Made by a program: the position numbers and the translations under genes
The notes under the pieces: generated by a model
What the model saw: the letters and a program-made list of their open reading frames with translations, nothing else
Told to the model about the DNA's origin: nothing
The model's database searches: none
In this document: positions 46,536-61,839 of the stretch, piece by piece
Layout: each line of letters starts with the position of its first letter
Position numbering within the stretch: the stretch's first letter is position 1
DNA from: Mycobacterium sp. Aquia_216
Lineage (GTDB): Bacteria > Actinomycetota > Actinomycetes > Mycobacteriales > Mycobacteriaceae
DNA length: 64,000 nt
Reading direction: 5' to 3'
Assembly: GCF_026723865.1 (NCBI RefSeq)
Contig: NZ_CP113529.1
Location: 1,240,001 to 1,304,000 of the forward strand

Positions 46536-46867
46536 CCAACGGCGTTGCGCTGCATATGCTTTCGACCCCAGTCGCACAAACTCGCCAGCACCGGCGCCAG
46601 CGTCATGCCGTACTCGGAAATCGAATAGTGCACGCAGGGCGGAACCGTGCGAGCGTCGTGGCGGTCGATGATTCCGGCGTCGACCAGCTCGTGCAGGTGA
46701 CGGATCAGCATCCGCTCGGTGATACCCGGGATGCTGCGCCGCAGCTCGGCAGTTCGCATCGGGCCGTCGCACAGTCGCCAGAGGATCGTGCCTTTCCAGC
46801 GGCCGTCGATCACCGACAGTGCGGCGTCGATCGGGCAGTCGCCGACTTCTTTTTTCGATACCGCCAT
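46532..46867 (-). CDS. HxlR-family transcriptional regulator
   Basis: A 111-residue winged-helix regulator of the HxlR (MarR-like) type. The N-terminal Cys in GDCPIDAALSVIDGRWKGTILWRL (about residue 11) is the redox- or electrophile-sensing residue in several members. The HTH (ELRRSIPGITERMLIRHLHEL) and wing (CVHYSISEYG) are standard. It is divergent from the DUF1772 gene, with a 16-bp palindrome between them, so it probably controls that gene and itself. The C-terminus overlaps the ROK gene. Confidence 0.88.
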   Translation of the reverse strand: MAVSKKEVGDCPIDAALSVIDGRWKGTILWRLCDGPMRTAELRRSIPGITERMLIRHLHELVDAGIIDRHDARTVPPCVHYSISEYGMTLAPVLASLCDWGRKHMQRNAVG

Positions 46868-46892
46868 CGCAGTTCCCAGCCTCGTAGCCGTG

Positions 46893-46908
46893 CTGACTAA
46901 TTTGTCAG
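46893..46908. promoter_or_regulatory. Candidate HxlR operator
   Basis: CTGAC-TAATTT-GTCAG is a 16-bp palindrome with AATT at its centre, between the divergent HxlR and DUF1772 genes. Its place and symmetry fit an HxlR binding site; binding is inferred. Confidence 0.55.
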
Positions 46909-46948
46909 TACCTTGATATTTGGCAGCTTAACAGCCAGGGTCGTTTTC

Positions 46949-47389
46949 ATGAGGGACAGCTTGAACGCGCTTGCAGTTGTAGTCACCGGCCCGATGGTGG
47001 GGGTGGAGTTGTCGGTCGCGGCGTTTTTCAATCCGCTTTTCGCGCGGCTACCCGACGACGCCTTCCGTGCGGCCCGTGGCCGGGCCAGTCGAGTACTGGG
47101 TGCGGTGATGCCGTTCTGGTACGTGGGCACCCTGGTGGTCTTGGCCGTCACGGCCGTCCGCGGCTGGGGCGGGACGACTGGCTGGCTGTGTGGCATTGCC
47201 GCGGGCCTGATGGCGGCCGTTGTGCTGTTGACCGTGACCATGCTGGTGCCGATCAACAACCGCATCGCCAAGTGGCCCGTCACCGGCGAGATGTCTCGTG
47301 AGCTCGCGGCGCGATGGGACCGCCTGCACTGGCTGCGGGTCGTCGTTCTGCTGGTGCTCTTTGCGCTGCTGACCGTCGCTGTCACCTGA
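46949..47389 (+). CDS. DUF1772 membrane protein
   Basis: A 146-residue protein with four hydrophobic helices (about 8-30, 45-70, 85-105, 125-146). DUF1772 proteins include anthrone-oxygenase-like membrane proteins; a conserved Asn in PINNRIAKWP near the third helix is typical of the family. Function is unknown in mycobacteria. The ATG at 46949 is preferred to a TTG-initiated frame from 46913. HxlR regulators often control small membrane or redox proteins, which suits this divergent pair. Confidence 0.8.
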   Translation: MRDSLNALAVVVTGPMVGVELSVAAFFNPLFARLPDDAFRAARGRASRVLGAVMPFWYVGTLVVLAVTAVRGWGGTTGWLCGIAAGLMAAVVLLTVTMLVPINNRIAKWPVTGEMSRELAARWDRLHWLRVVVLLVLFALLTVAVT

Positions 47390-47400
47390 CGTCCGCCGTT

Positions 47401-47430
47401 TTGGCTGATCGCGGGTTGTCACGCTATCCT
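47401..47430 (+). promoter_or_regulatory. Promoter of the rplJ-rplL operon
   Basis: TTGGCT (47401-47406) and TATCCT (47425-47430) are separated by 18 bases, about 215 bases before rplJ. The spacing leaves a long leader RNA that contains the L10 leader. Confidence 0.6.
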
Positions 47431-47645
47431 TGGTGCCGATCCACCGAAGACCGTCGGTCGCCGAGCAATCGGTCGAAGGTCCGGGAACATCCCGGCGGCC
47501 CACGCAGGAGGACGAGGCATTACCGCCGGCGCCCGCGCCGGTGTACCCCAAACGCCCCGTGCCGCTTCCTGCGCCGGGGCGTTCGTCGTTCCTCGGGTGA
47601 TCACACACGACACGTTTAACCGTGACATTCACCGAGGAGGTATGC
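47431..47645 (+). ncRNA. L10-type ribosomal protein leader
   Basis: A long structured 5' UTR. It holds three stems: CCGGG/CCCGG at 47481-47495; CCGGCG/CGCCGG at 47526-47541; and AACGCCCCG (47551-47559) with CGGGGCGTT (47575-47583), a 9-bp terminator-like stem. The 5' UTR of rplJ in actinobacteria carries the L10 leader, bound by L10-L12 to repress its own synthesis. The stem at 47551-47583 may be the regulated hairpin. Boundaries are approximate. Confidence 0.6.
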
Positions 47646-48251
47646 ATGGCCAGAGCCGACAAGGCCACCGCCGTTGCGGACATTGTCGAGCAGTTCAGCG
47701 CCTCGACCGCGACCGTCATCACCGAATACCGCGGCCTGACGGTGGCCAACCTGGCCGACCTGCGCCGCTCGCTGGCGGGTTCGGCCACCTACACCGTGGC
47801 CAAGAACACGCTGATCAAGCGGGCGGCTTCGGAGGCGGGGATCGAGGGTCTCGACGAGCTGTTCGCGGGCCCGACGGCCATCGCGTTTATCAGCGGCGAG
47901 CCCGTCGACGCCGCCAAGGCCATCAAGACCTTCGCCAAGGACAACAAGGCGCTGGTCATCAAGGGTGGCTACATGGACGGCCACGCCTTGACGGTGGCCG
48001 AGGTCGAGCGCATTGCCGACCTGGAGTCCCGCGAGGTCCTGCTGGCCAAGCTGGCCGGTGCCATGAAGGGCAACCTCGCCAAGGCGGCCGGTCTGTTCAA
48101 TGCGCCGGCCTCGCAGTTCGCCCGCCTGGCGGCCGCACTGCAGGAGAAGAAGGCGGCCGACCCGGCTGCCGCGGCGGCCCCGGCCGCAGAACCCGCGTCG
48201 GAGGCACCCGCTTCGGAGGCACCCGTCGAGACCCCGGCTGAAGCCGAATAA
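47646..48251 (+). CDS. rplJ: 50S ribosomal protein L10
   Basis: A 201-residue L10 that anchors L7/L12 dimers to the ribosomal stalk. The N-terminal RNA-binding part ([27 protein letters not shown]) is followed by the long C-terminal helix that binds L7/L12 and an Ala/Pro/Glu-rich tail typical of mycobacteria. GGAGGTATGC lies before the ATG at 47646. It precedes rplL by about 42 bases. Confidence 0.96.
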   Translation: MARADKATAVADIVEQFSASTATVITEYRGLTVANLADLRRSLAGSATYTVAKNTLIKRAASEAGIEGLDELFAGPTAIAFISGEPVDAAKAIKTFAKDNKALVIKGGYMDGHALTVAEVERIADLESREVLLAKLAGAMKGNLAKAAGLFNAPASQFARLAAALQEKKAADPAAAAAPAAEPASEAPASEAPVETPAEAE

Positions 48252-48293
48252 AAACCACCCCGCTACCAGGGAAAACAAGGAAGGACCCACACC

Positions 48294-48686
48294 ATGGCCA
48301 AAATCTCTACCGACGACCTGCTTGACGTCTTCAAGGAAATGACCCTGCTGGAGCTCTCGGAGTTCGTGAAGAAGTTCGAGGAGACCTTCGAGGTCACCGC
48401 GGCCGCCCCCGTTGCGGTCGCCGCTGCCGGCGGTGCCGCCGCCGGCGCGCCCGCCGAGGCCGCCGAGGAGCAGTCGGAGTTCGACGTCATCCTCGAGGCC
48501 GCCGGCGACAAGAAGATCGGCGTCATCAAGGTGGTCCGCGAGATCGTCTCCGGCCTGGGCCTGAAAGAGGCCAAGGACCTGGTCGACAGCGCACCCAAGC
48601 CGTTGCTGGAGAAGGTCGCCAAGGAAGCCGCCGAGGAGGCCAAGGGCAAGCTCGAGGCTGCCGGCGCGACCGTCACCGTCAAGTAG
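48294..48686 (+). CDS. rplL: 50S ribosomal protein L7/L12
   Basis: A 130-residue stalk protein. The N-terminal dimerisation domain (1-35) is followed by an Ala/Gly-rich hinge (about 38-55) and the C-terminal domain ([37 protein letters not shown]), which recruits translation factors. The hinge and domain layout are standard. GAAGGA precedes the ATG. The operon ends at an 18-bp hairpin at 48694. Confidence 0.97.
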   Translation: MAKISTDDLLDVFKEMTLLELSEFVKKFEETFEVTAAAPVAVAAAGGAAAGAPAEAAEEQSEFDVILEAAGDKKIGVIKVVREIVSGLGLKEAKDLVDSAPKPLLEKVAKEAAEEAKGKLEAAGATVTVK

Positions 48687-48693
48687 TTCAACT

Positions 48694-48735
48694 CACACGA
48701 AACCCCCGGGGTCATCTCCCCGGGGGTTTCGTGTG
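48694..48735. terminator. Bidirectional terminator, 18-bp stem
   Basis: CACACGAAACCCCCGGGG (48694-48711) pairs perfectly with CCCCGGGGGTTTCGTGTG (48718-48735) around TCATCT. It starts eight bases after the rplL stop and ends one base before the stop of the convergent TetR gene. The T-run is only three bases, but the 18-bp stem is very strong, and it can act in both directions. Confidence 0.85.
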
Positions 48736-48736
48736 C

Positions 48737-49420
48737 TCAGGGGTTCGCTGACCGCAGCGACTGCGCCACGCGTTCCGCTGAATCACCCAGGGCGACAAGA
48801 AGATTCGATGTCATCGCCTCGAGCACCGGCGTGACGGCCGAGCCCTCGTCGCCGTAGTATCCGGCGAGCTCGAGCATCACGAACCCGTGGATCAACGCCC
48901 AGAACTGGGCCGCGGTGGCCACGACGGACGCGTTGTCGTCGGCACCGCCTACGGTGATCCGGCCGGCCAGCATGCATCGGCGCACCACGCGCACCACGTG
49001 CGCGAAGCTGGGGTGGTGCCGCTCGATCTCGGCGACCGTGAGCGTGAGGACATTGCCAGCCGGCGCGTTGATGCCGTGCGCGCTGGTGCTGCCGAACATC
49101 AGCCGATACATGTGCGGCCGGTCGATGGCGTAGCGGCGGTAGGCGCCGCCGACGACAAACAAATCGGCCACCGGATCGGCGGTCTGCGGCACCGTCTGGG
49201 CGGCATCGAACTGCCGCAGCCCCTCCTCGGCGACCGCAGCGATCAGCGCCTGCATCCCGCCGAAGTGCGTGTACACCGACATCGTCGACGTTCCTGCGGC
49301 GCCGGCCACCTTGCGGGTCTGCAGGGCGTCCGGCCCGTGCTCGTCGAGCAGGCCGACGGCGGCGTGCAGCATCTCGTCGCGCACACTGCGCTGAACTTCC
49401 GAAGTCATCTCTCCAACCAT
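48737..49420 (-). CDS. TetR-family regulator beside a carotenoid oxygenase
   Basis: A 227-residue TetR regulator. The N-terminal HTH (LQTRKVAGAAGTSTMSVYTHFGG, about 34-58) is normal; the C-terminal domain has MYRLMFGSTSAHG and a WALIHGFVMLELAGYYG helix, which matches the TetR_C_33-like subgroup. It is divergent from the carotenoid oxygenase with about 80 bases between the starts, and two repeats and a palindrome lie in that gap, suggesting joint control. It corresponds by place to Rv0653c. Start may be 49420 or 49408. Confidence 0.87.
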   Translation of the reverse strand: MVGEMTSEVQRSVRDEMLHAAVGLLDEHGPDALQTRKVAGAAGTSTMSVYTHFGGMQALIAAVAEEGLRQFDAAQTVPQTADPVADLFVVGGAYRRYAIDRPHMYRLMFGSTSAHGINAPAGNVLTLTVAEIERHHPSFAHVVRVVRRCMLAGRITVGGADDNASVVATAAQFWALIHGFVMLELAGYYGDEGSAVTPVLEAMTSNLLVALGDSAERVAQSLRSANP

Positions 49421-49464
49421 CTCTGCCGGGGCCTTGCCATCTTCTCATCACCGGCGTACGGTCT

Positions 49465-49490
49465 CAATAACGCTGCAATAACAATGTTAT
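49465..49490. promoter_or_regulatory. Candidate TetR operator between TetR and carotenoid oxygenase genes
   Basis: CAATAAC occurs at 49465-49471 and again at 49476-49482, an 11-base phasing, and the second copy overlaps the palindrome ATAAC-AAT-GTTAT (49478-49490). The cluster lies just before the oxygenase start and suits TetR binding to block it. Binding is inferred. Confidence 0.5.
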
Positions 49491-49503
49491 AGGAGCTCAG
49501 CCC

Positions 49504-51030
49504 ATGACTTCCACACAAGCAGTCAAGTCCGAGAACCCCTATCTCGACGGCTTCTTGGCGCCGGTGGGCGCCGAAGTGACCGCGACCGATCTCGAGGTCA
49601 CCGGACAGATCCCGGAGCACCTGGACGGGCGCTACCTGCGCAATGGGCCCAACCCGGCCGCCGAGGTCGACCCGGCCACCTATCACTGGTTCACGGGTGA
49701 CGCGATGGTGCACGGGGTAGCCCTGCGCGACGGCAAGGCCTGCTGGTACCGCAACCGCTGGGTCCGCACCCCGGCCACCAGCGCTGCGCTGGGCGAGCCC
49801 CAGCCCGAGGGGCTGAACCCGCGCGCCGGGATGCTGTCGGTCGGCCCCAACACCAACGTGCTGACTCACGCCGGGCGGACGCTGGCGCTCGTCGAGGGCG
49901 GCGGTGCCAACTACCAACTCACCGACGAGCTGGACACGGTAGGGCCCTGCGACTTCGACGGCACCCTGTTCGGTGGCTACACCGCCCACCCGCACCGGGA
50001 TCCGCACACCGGCGAACTGCACGCGGTGTCCTACAGCTTCGGGCGCGGGCGCACCGTGCAGTACTCGGTGATCGACACCGCCGGGCACGCGCGGCGCACC
50101 GTCGACATCGAGGTGAGCGGTTCGCCGATGATGCACGACTTCTCGCTGACGGATAAGTATGTGGTGATCTACGACCTGCCGGTGACGTTCGACCCGGCGC
50201 AGGTCGTGCCGGCCAATGTGCCGCGCTGGCTGAGTTTGCCGGCCCGCCTGGTCGTGCAGTCGGTGCTCGGTCGGGTCCGGATTCCCGGTCCGATGGTGAC
50301 GGCCATCAACAGCAATCGGCAGCCCATGCATCGGATGCCTTACAGCTGGAAGGACACCTACCCGGCGCGCGTCGGGGTGATGCCCCGCGAAACCGGTGGT
50401 AGCGCCGCCAACCCCCCGGTGCGCTGGTTTGACATCGAACCCTGTTACGTCTTTCACCCGCTCAATGCCTACTCCGAGATGCGCGACGGAGCGGAGGTCC
50501 TGGTGCTCGACGTGGTCAGCTACGCGCGGATGTTCGACCACGACCTGCGCGGCCCGGGCGACAGCCGGCCCGTACTGGACCGCTGGACCATCAACCTGAC
50601 GACCGGTGCGCTCAGCACGGAGCGTCGCGACGATCGCCCGCAGGAGTTTCCCCGCATCGACGAGACCCTGCTGGGCGCACGACACCGATTCGGCTACACC
50701 GTCGGCATGGATGGCGGGTACCTGTCCGGTGGCGCAACCGAGATGACCTCGGCGCTCTACAAGCACGACTACGCGTCGGGTTCCAGTGTGGCCGCGGCCC
50801 TCGAACCCGACCTTTTGCTCGGCGAGATGTCCTTTGTCCCGAACCCCGTTAGCGGCTCGCGGCAGCGTGCCGAGGACGACGGCGTTTTGATGGGTTACGC
50901 CTATCACCGTGGCCGCGACGAAGGGCAATTGCTGATGCTGGACGCCCAGACCCTCGAGTCGATTGCGACCGTGCATCTGCCGCAGCGCGTACCGATGGGC
51001 TTCCACGGTAACTGGGCTCCGACCATCTGA
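49504..51030 (+). CDS. Carotenoid cleavage oxygenase (RPE65 family)
   Basis: A 508-residue iron-dependent dioxygenase of the RPE65/carotenoid cleavage family. The family pattern GRYLRNGPNPAAEV (43-56) and HWFTGDAMVHG (60-70) start the beta-propeller; further His ligands lie in GGYTAHPHRDPHTGEL, MMHDFSLTDKY and the C-terminal FHGNWAPT. It cleaves carotenoids or apocarotenoids; an M. tuberculosis homologue (Rv0654) is known to do so. GGAG sits before the ATG at 49504. A TetR regulator is divergent from it. Confidence 0.92.
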   Translation: MTSTQAVKSENPYLDGFLAPVGAEVTATDLEVTGQIPEHLDGRYLRNGPNPAAEVDPATYHWFTGDAMVHGVALRDGKACWYRNRWVRTPATSAALGEPQPEGLNPRAGMLSVGPNTNVLTHAGRTLALVEGGGANYQLTDELDTVGPCDFDGTLFGGYTAHPHRDPHTGELHAVSYSFGRGRTVQYSVIDTAGHARRTVDIEVSGSPMMHDFSLTDKYVVIYDLPVTFDPAQVVPANVPRWLSLPARLVVQSVLGRVRIPGPMVTAINSNRQPMHRMPYSWKDTYPARVGVMPRETGGSAANPPVRWFDIEPCYVFHPLNAYSEMRDGAEVLVLDVVSYARMFDHDLRGPGDSRPVLDRWTINLTTGALSTERRDDRPQEFPRIDETLLGARHRFGYTVGMDGGYLSGGATEMTSALYKHDYASGSSVAAALEPDLLLGEMSFVPNPVSGSRQRAEDDGVLMGYAYHRGRDEGQLLMLDAQTLESIATVHLPQRVPMGFHGNWAPTI

Positions 51031-51206
51031 CCGCTTTACCGCTGCTTGCAGGGCCATTACCCTGCTTGCAGGGGTGGGTCTCAGGTCGGCGAATTTTTCG
51101 CTGCGGTGCTGTGCAACCATGCTGTGTGGTCCCGGGCGTGCGCTACAGTGACTCATGCCACACAAAGGGCCAGGTGGCAGCTGGTGCGTAGACGGAAGGA
51201 TTCCCT

Positions 51207-52217
51207 ATGGGCGTCGCTATCGAGGTCAGCGGGCTGACCAAGTCCTTCGGTTCCTCGAGGATTTGGGAAGACGTGACCCTCGACATCCCTTCTGGGGAGG
51301 TCAGCGTTTTGCTGGGCCCGTCGGGTACCGGCAAGTCCGTCTTCTTGAAGTCCTTGATCGGCCTGCTTCGTCCGGAACGTGGCTCGATTGTCATCGATGG
51401 CACCGACATCATCGAATGCTCGGCTAAGGAGCTCTACGAGATCCGCACGCTGTTCGGCGTGCTGTTCCAGGACGGCGCGCTGTTCGGCTCGATGAATCTG
51501 TACGACAACACCGCCTTCCCGCTGCGTGAGCACACCAAGAAGAAGGAAGGCGAGATCCGTGACATCGTCATGGAGAAGCTCGAACTGGTGGGCCTGGGCG
51601 GGGACGAGCGGAAGTTCCCCGGCGAGATCTCCGGCGGTATGCGTAAGCGTGCCGGCCTGGCCCGCGCTCTCGTCTTGGATCCGCAGATCATTCTGTGTGA
51701 CGAGCCCGACTCCGGTCTGGACCCGGTCCGTACCGCCTACCTGAGCCAGCTGATCCTCGACATCAACGCCCAGATCGACGCGACCATTCTTATCGTCACG
51801 CACAACATCAGCGTTGCCCGCACCGTGCCGGACAACATCGGCATGCTGTTCCGCAAGCATCTGGTGATGTTCGGCCCTCGTGAGGTGCTGTTGACCAGCG
51901 ATGAGCCGGTGGTGCGTCAGTTCCTCAACGGCCGCCGCATCGGTCCGATCGGCATGTCCGAAGAGAAGGACGAGGCGACCATGGCCGAAGAGCAGGCCAT
52001 GGTCGATGCGGGTCACCACTCCGGCGGCACCGAGGAGATCGAGGGGGTGCCGCCCCAGATCGTCGCGACACCGGGGATGCCGGAACGCAAAGCGGTGGCA
52101 CGGCGCCAGGCCCGGGTGCGCGAAATGCTGCACACGCTGCCGAAGAAGGCGCAGACGGCGATCCTCGACGATCTCGAGGGCACCCACAAATACCAAACGC
52201 GCGAATTCGGCGAATAG
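51207..52217 (+). CDS. mkl: MCE-system ATP-binding protein Mkl
   Basis: A 336-residue ABC ATPase (MlaF-like) that energises lipid or sterol import through the MCE transporters. Walker A is GPSGTGKS (about 36-43), the signature SGGMRKRAGLARAL, Walker B LILCDEP, and the H-loop THNIS. A charged C-terminal extension follows (about 250-336) that ends TREFGE. The ATG at 51207 has AAGGATT upstream. The M. tuberculosis annotation, as I recall, starts 23 codons earlier; here that upstream sequence contains an in-frame TAG at 51189, so the shorter start is supported. -10-like TACAGT lies at 51144-51149. Confidence 0.93.
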   Translation: MGVAIEVSGLTKSFGSSRIWEDVTLDIPSGEVSVLLGPSGTGKSVFLKSLIGLLRPERGSIVIDGTDIIECSAKELYEIRTLFGVLFQDGALFGSMNLYDNTAFPLREHTKKKEGEIRDIVMEKLELVGLGGDERKFPGEISGGMRKRAGLARALVLDPQIILCDEPDSGLDPVRTAYLSQLILDINAQIDATILIVTHNISVARTVPDNIGMLFRKHLVMFGPREVLLTSDEPVVRQFLNGRRIGPIGMSEEKDEATMAEEQAMVDAGHHSGGTEEIEGVPPQIVATPGMPERKAVARRQARVREMLHTLPKKAQTAILDDLEGTHKYQTREFGE

Positions 52218-52237
52218 TCGCAATCGCCTGATCCCAG

Positions 52238-52268
52238 CCCGATCACCCGGCTCGCCGGTTCGGGTTTT
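52238..52268 (+). terminator. Intrinsic terminator of mkl
   Basis: CCCGA (52238-52242) pairs with TCGGG (52260-52264), and inside it CCGG (52247-52250) pairs with CCGG (52255-52258). The stem is followed by TTTT (52265-52268), the intrinsic-terminator form. It begins 20 bases after the mkl stop. Confidence 0.6.
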
Positions 52269-52429
52269 AGCCGCGCGTGCAGCCGGAACCCGCAGCCAGA
52301 GGAATTCGGTGGCAACTTGCCGTGGCTTCCTCTTGACGACAAGGGCGTCAACAGGTCAATCTGTTGGGCAGCATGTACCCACGGGAAAGTCGAGATGCCA
52401 GCCAGCGTCGATACCCCCTGGATGGGTAG

Positions 52430-52458
52430 TTGAGGAATGCGCGCGCCTGCGCTATTGT
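52430..52458 (+). promoter_or_regulatory. Promoter of the rpoB-rpoC operon
   Basis: TTGAGG (52430-52435) and TATTGT (52453-52458) are separated by exactly 17 bases, each matching four of six consensus positions. It would give a leader of about 200 bases before rpoB. Other promoters may exist nearer or farther. Confidence 0.6.
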
Positions 52459-52519
52459 TGGACGTTGCGCTGGCTACTTCCTGCCCACCTCACCCGCCAC
52501 CTGACACCGTGGTCTTAGC

Positions 52520-52545
52520 CTGAGCCCTGTTGAGGCTCAGCTATT
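52520..52545 (+). promoter_or_regulatory. Terminator-like hairpin in the rpoB leader
   Basis: CTGAGCC (52520-52526) and GGCTCAG (52534-52540) form a 7-bp perfect stem with a 7-base loop, followed by the T-rich CTATTTAGTTG. It lies between the promoter and rpoB, about 124 bases before the start codon. This could be an attenuator controlling read-through into rpoBC. Confidence 0.5.
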
Positions 52546-52588
52546 TAGTTGCGCGCGTGAGATACGGGTAGATCGTTCGCCGGCTTAA

Positions 52589-56146
<3,558 letters not shown>

Positions 56147-56181
56147 TCGTGGCGAAAGCCACGGCACTAATTAGTTACTAA

Positions 56182-60156
<3,975 letters not shown>

Positions 60157-60165
60157 GTCAACAAT

Positions 60166-60201
60166 CGAAAAAGCCCCGGGTTTGCGCCCGGGGCTTTTTC
60201 G
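60166..60201 (+). terminator. Intrinsic terminator of rpoC
   Basis: CGAAAAAGCCCCGGG (60166-60180) pairs perfectly with CCCGGGGCTTTTTCG (60187-60201) around TTTGCG, giving a 15-bp stem with T5 in its 3' arm. It begins 9 bases after the rpoC stop. It could also end transcription coming from the convergent permease gene, whose stop lies 25 bases beyond it. Confidence 0.92.
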
Positions 60202-60225
60202 TATGCTTGCCGTGCGGAGAGGGCC

Positions 60226-61770
60226 TCAGACTGCAGACTTTCGATTTCGGAAGAAGCCGGGGGAGACCGCCCACCAGATGCACATCATGACCACTCCGAG
60301 TGCTATTGAGCCGATGCCGACTACGGCCACTGCGCCGATCCCGAAAATCGTGACGTTGTGGCCGTCTTCGACAAGCCAATCGGCCCTGGCGTATTGGACC
60401 AGGCCGAAGACGAAGACGATCGTTAGGAGCACCCCGCCCAGCGAGGGCAATACGCCGCGCATCACGAAGTCGCGTAGTGATCTGGTGAGAACTTTGCGGT
60501 AATACCAGACACAGGCGTAGCCGGTGAGCGCGTAGTAGATCGCGATCACCAACCCGACAGAACCGATGACGGCACTGAGCAAACTATCGCTGATCAGCGT
60601 GAACAACACATAAAAGAGGGCCGATGCGGTTCCCATCACGATAGTCGAAACGGTCGGGGTGAGGAATCGAGGATGGATCCTGGCGAACACGTCGGGTAGG
60701 GCCTTACGTGCCGCCATCGACAGCGTTGTCCGTGCGGTGGGCAGGATTGTCGTCTGCGTCGAGGCCGATGCCGACGTCAAGATCGAGGCAGACAGCAGCA
60801 ATAATGCGACCTTGCCGAAGAAGCCGTCACCGAACAACGTCGGGCCAATCGCGGCGAACACGTCCGCAGAGTTGTGTTCGTTGCCCAGGCCAATACCTTC
60901 CGTGTCTACCCCGGCGAATGCAATGCTCGACACCGTGACCAAGGCGTAGGTCGACAAGAGCAGCAAGGTAGACAGCACCGCGGCGCGCCCCGGCGTGCGA
61001 CTGGGATCGGCGGTTTCCTCGTTGCACGCTACGGCGGTGTCAAAACCCCAGTAGATGAAGATTGCGATGAGCACCGCCGGGGCGATATCAGAGCTGAAGC
61101 TCAATCCGTCGACCCACAACCACGACAGCGACGGTCGCAGCGAGCCCGATGCGGCATGATTGGTGTACACCTTAATTAGGGCCACGATCGAAAGCGCAGC
61201 CAGCACAACGAGTTCGATCGATAGCATAAAACACTGCAGGCGGGCTGATACCTCGATTCCGCGGTAGCAGATATATGTCATTGCCGCGATCCACGCCACG
61301 CCAGCGACCGTGGACCACAGCGTGCTGTGGGCCAGATCTGCCACCGGCCGCCAGCCGACGAGGTCCCCCATAAACGTGAACGAATAGGTGCCGGCGATTT
61401 GCGCCAGGTTGGCCATTACGATCACGTCGGAGGCGATAATGCTCCACCCCCCGAGCCAGCCGGTGACCGGCCCGAATACGCGCGACGCCCAGGTGAACGT
61501 GGTGCCGCAGTCGGGCTCGGCGTTGTTGAGCTCTTGGTAAGCGACCGCGATCATGAACATTGGGATAAACGAGATCAAAACGATCGCAGGCGTTTTCACG
61601 CCACAAAGCAATTCGCCACGGCGTGCCACGATGAGCCCCAACGTCGCCGCCAGGCTGTAGGCGGGCGCGGCGGAGGCGGTGCCGATGACGACGCTGGAGA
61701 GCAGCCCCATCGCGCCTTTTTTCAGACCTTTGCTCGGCACAGTGATACTCGTGCTCTTGCCGCTGCTCAT
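60226..61770 (-). CDS. APC-family amino acid/polyamine permease
   Basis: A 514-residue membrane transporter with about 12-14 helices. The N-terminal segment SSVVIGTASAAPAYSLAATLG resembles the unwound helix 1 of APC permeases, and FTWASRVFGPVTGWLGGW matches the conserved helix 3 region. GFDTAVACNEETADPSRTPGRA is the loop with substrate-proximal residues. It probably imports an amino acid or polyamine. AGAGGAG precedes the ATG at 61770. It is the last gene of a minus-strand operon with a saccharopine dehydrogenase-like and an aldehyde dehydrogenase gene, so it likely imports their substrate. Confidence 0.87.
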   Translation of the reverse strand: MSSGKSTSITVPSKGLKKGAMGLLSSVVIGTASAAPAYSLAATLGLIVARRGELLCGVKTPAIVLISFIPMFMIAVAYQELNNAEPDCGTTFTWASRVFGPVTGWLGGWSIIASDVIVMANLAQIAGTYSFTFMGDLVGWRPVADLAHSTLWSTVAGVAWIAAMTYICYRGIEVSARLQCFMLSIELVVLAALSIVALIKVYTNHAASGSLRPSLSWLWVDGLSFSSDIAPAVLIAIFIYWGFDTAVACNEETADPSRTPGRAAVLSTLLLLSTYALVTVSSIAFAGVDTEGIGLGNEHNSADVFAAIGPTLFGDGFFGKVALLLLSASILTSASASTQTTILPTARTTLSMAARKALPDVFARIHPRFLTPTVSTIVMGTASALFYVLFTLISDSLLSAVIGSVGLVIAIYYALTGYACVWYYRKVLTRSLRDFVMRGVLPSLGGVLLTIVFVFGLVQYARADWLVEDGHNVTIFGIGAVAVVGIGSIALGVVMMCIWWAVSPGFFRNRKSAV

Positions 61771-61839
61771 TGAGTCTCCTCTGCCGTGAACCGGCTCGCC
61801 GGAGTCAGGTACCCGCGACCGAGCTGGGCTATCCGAGGT

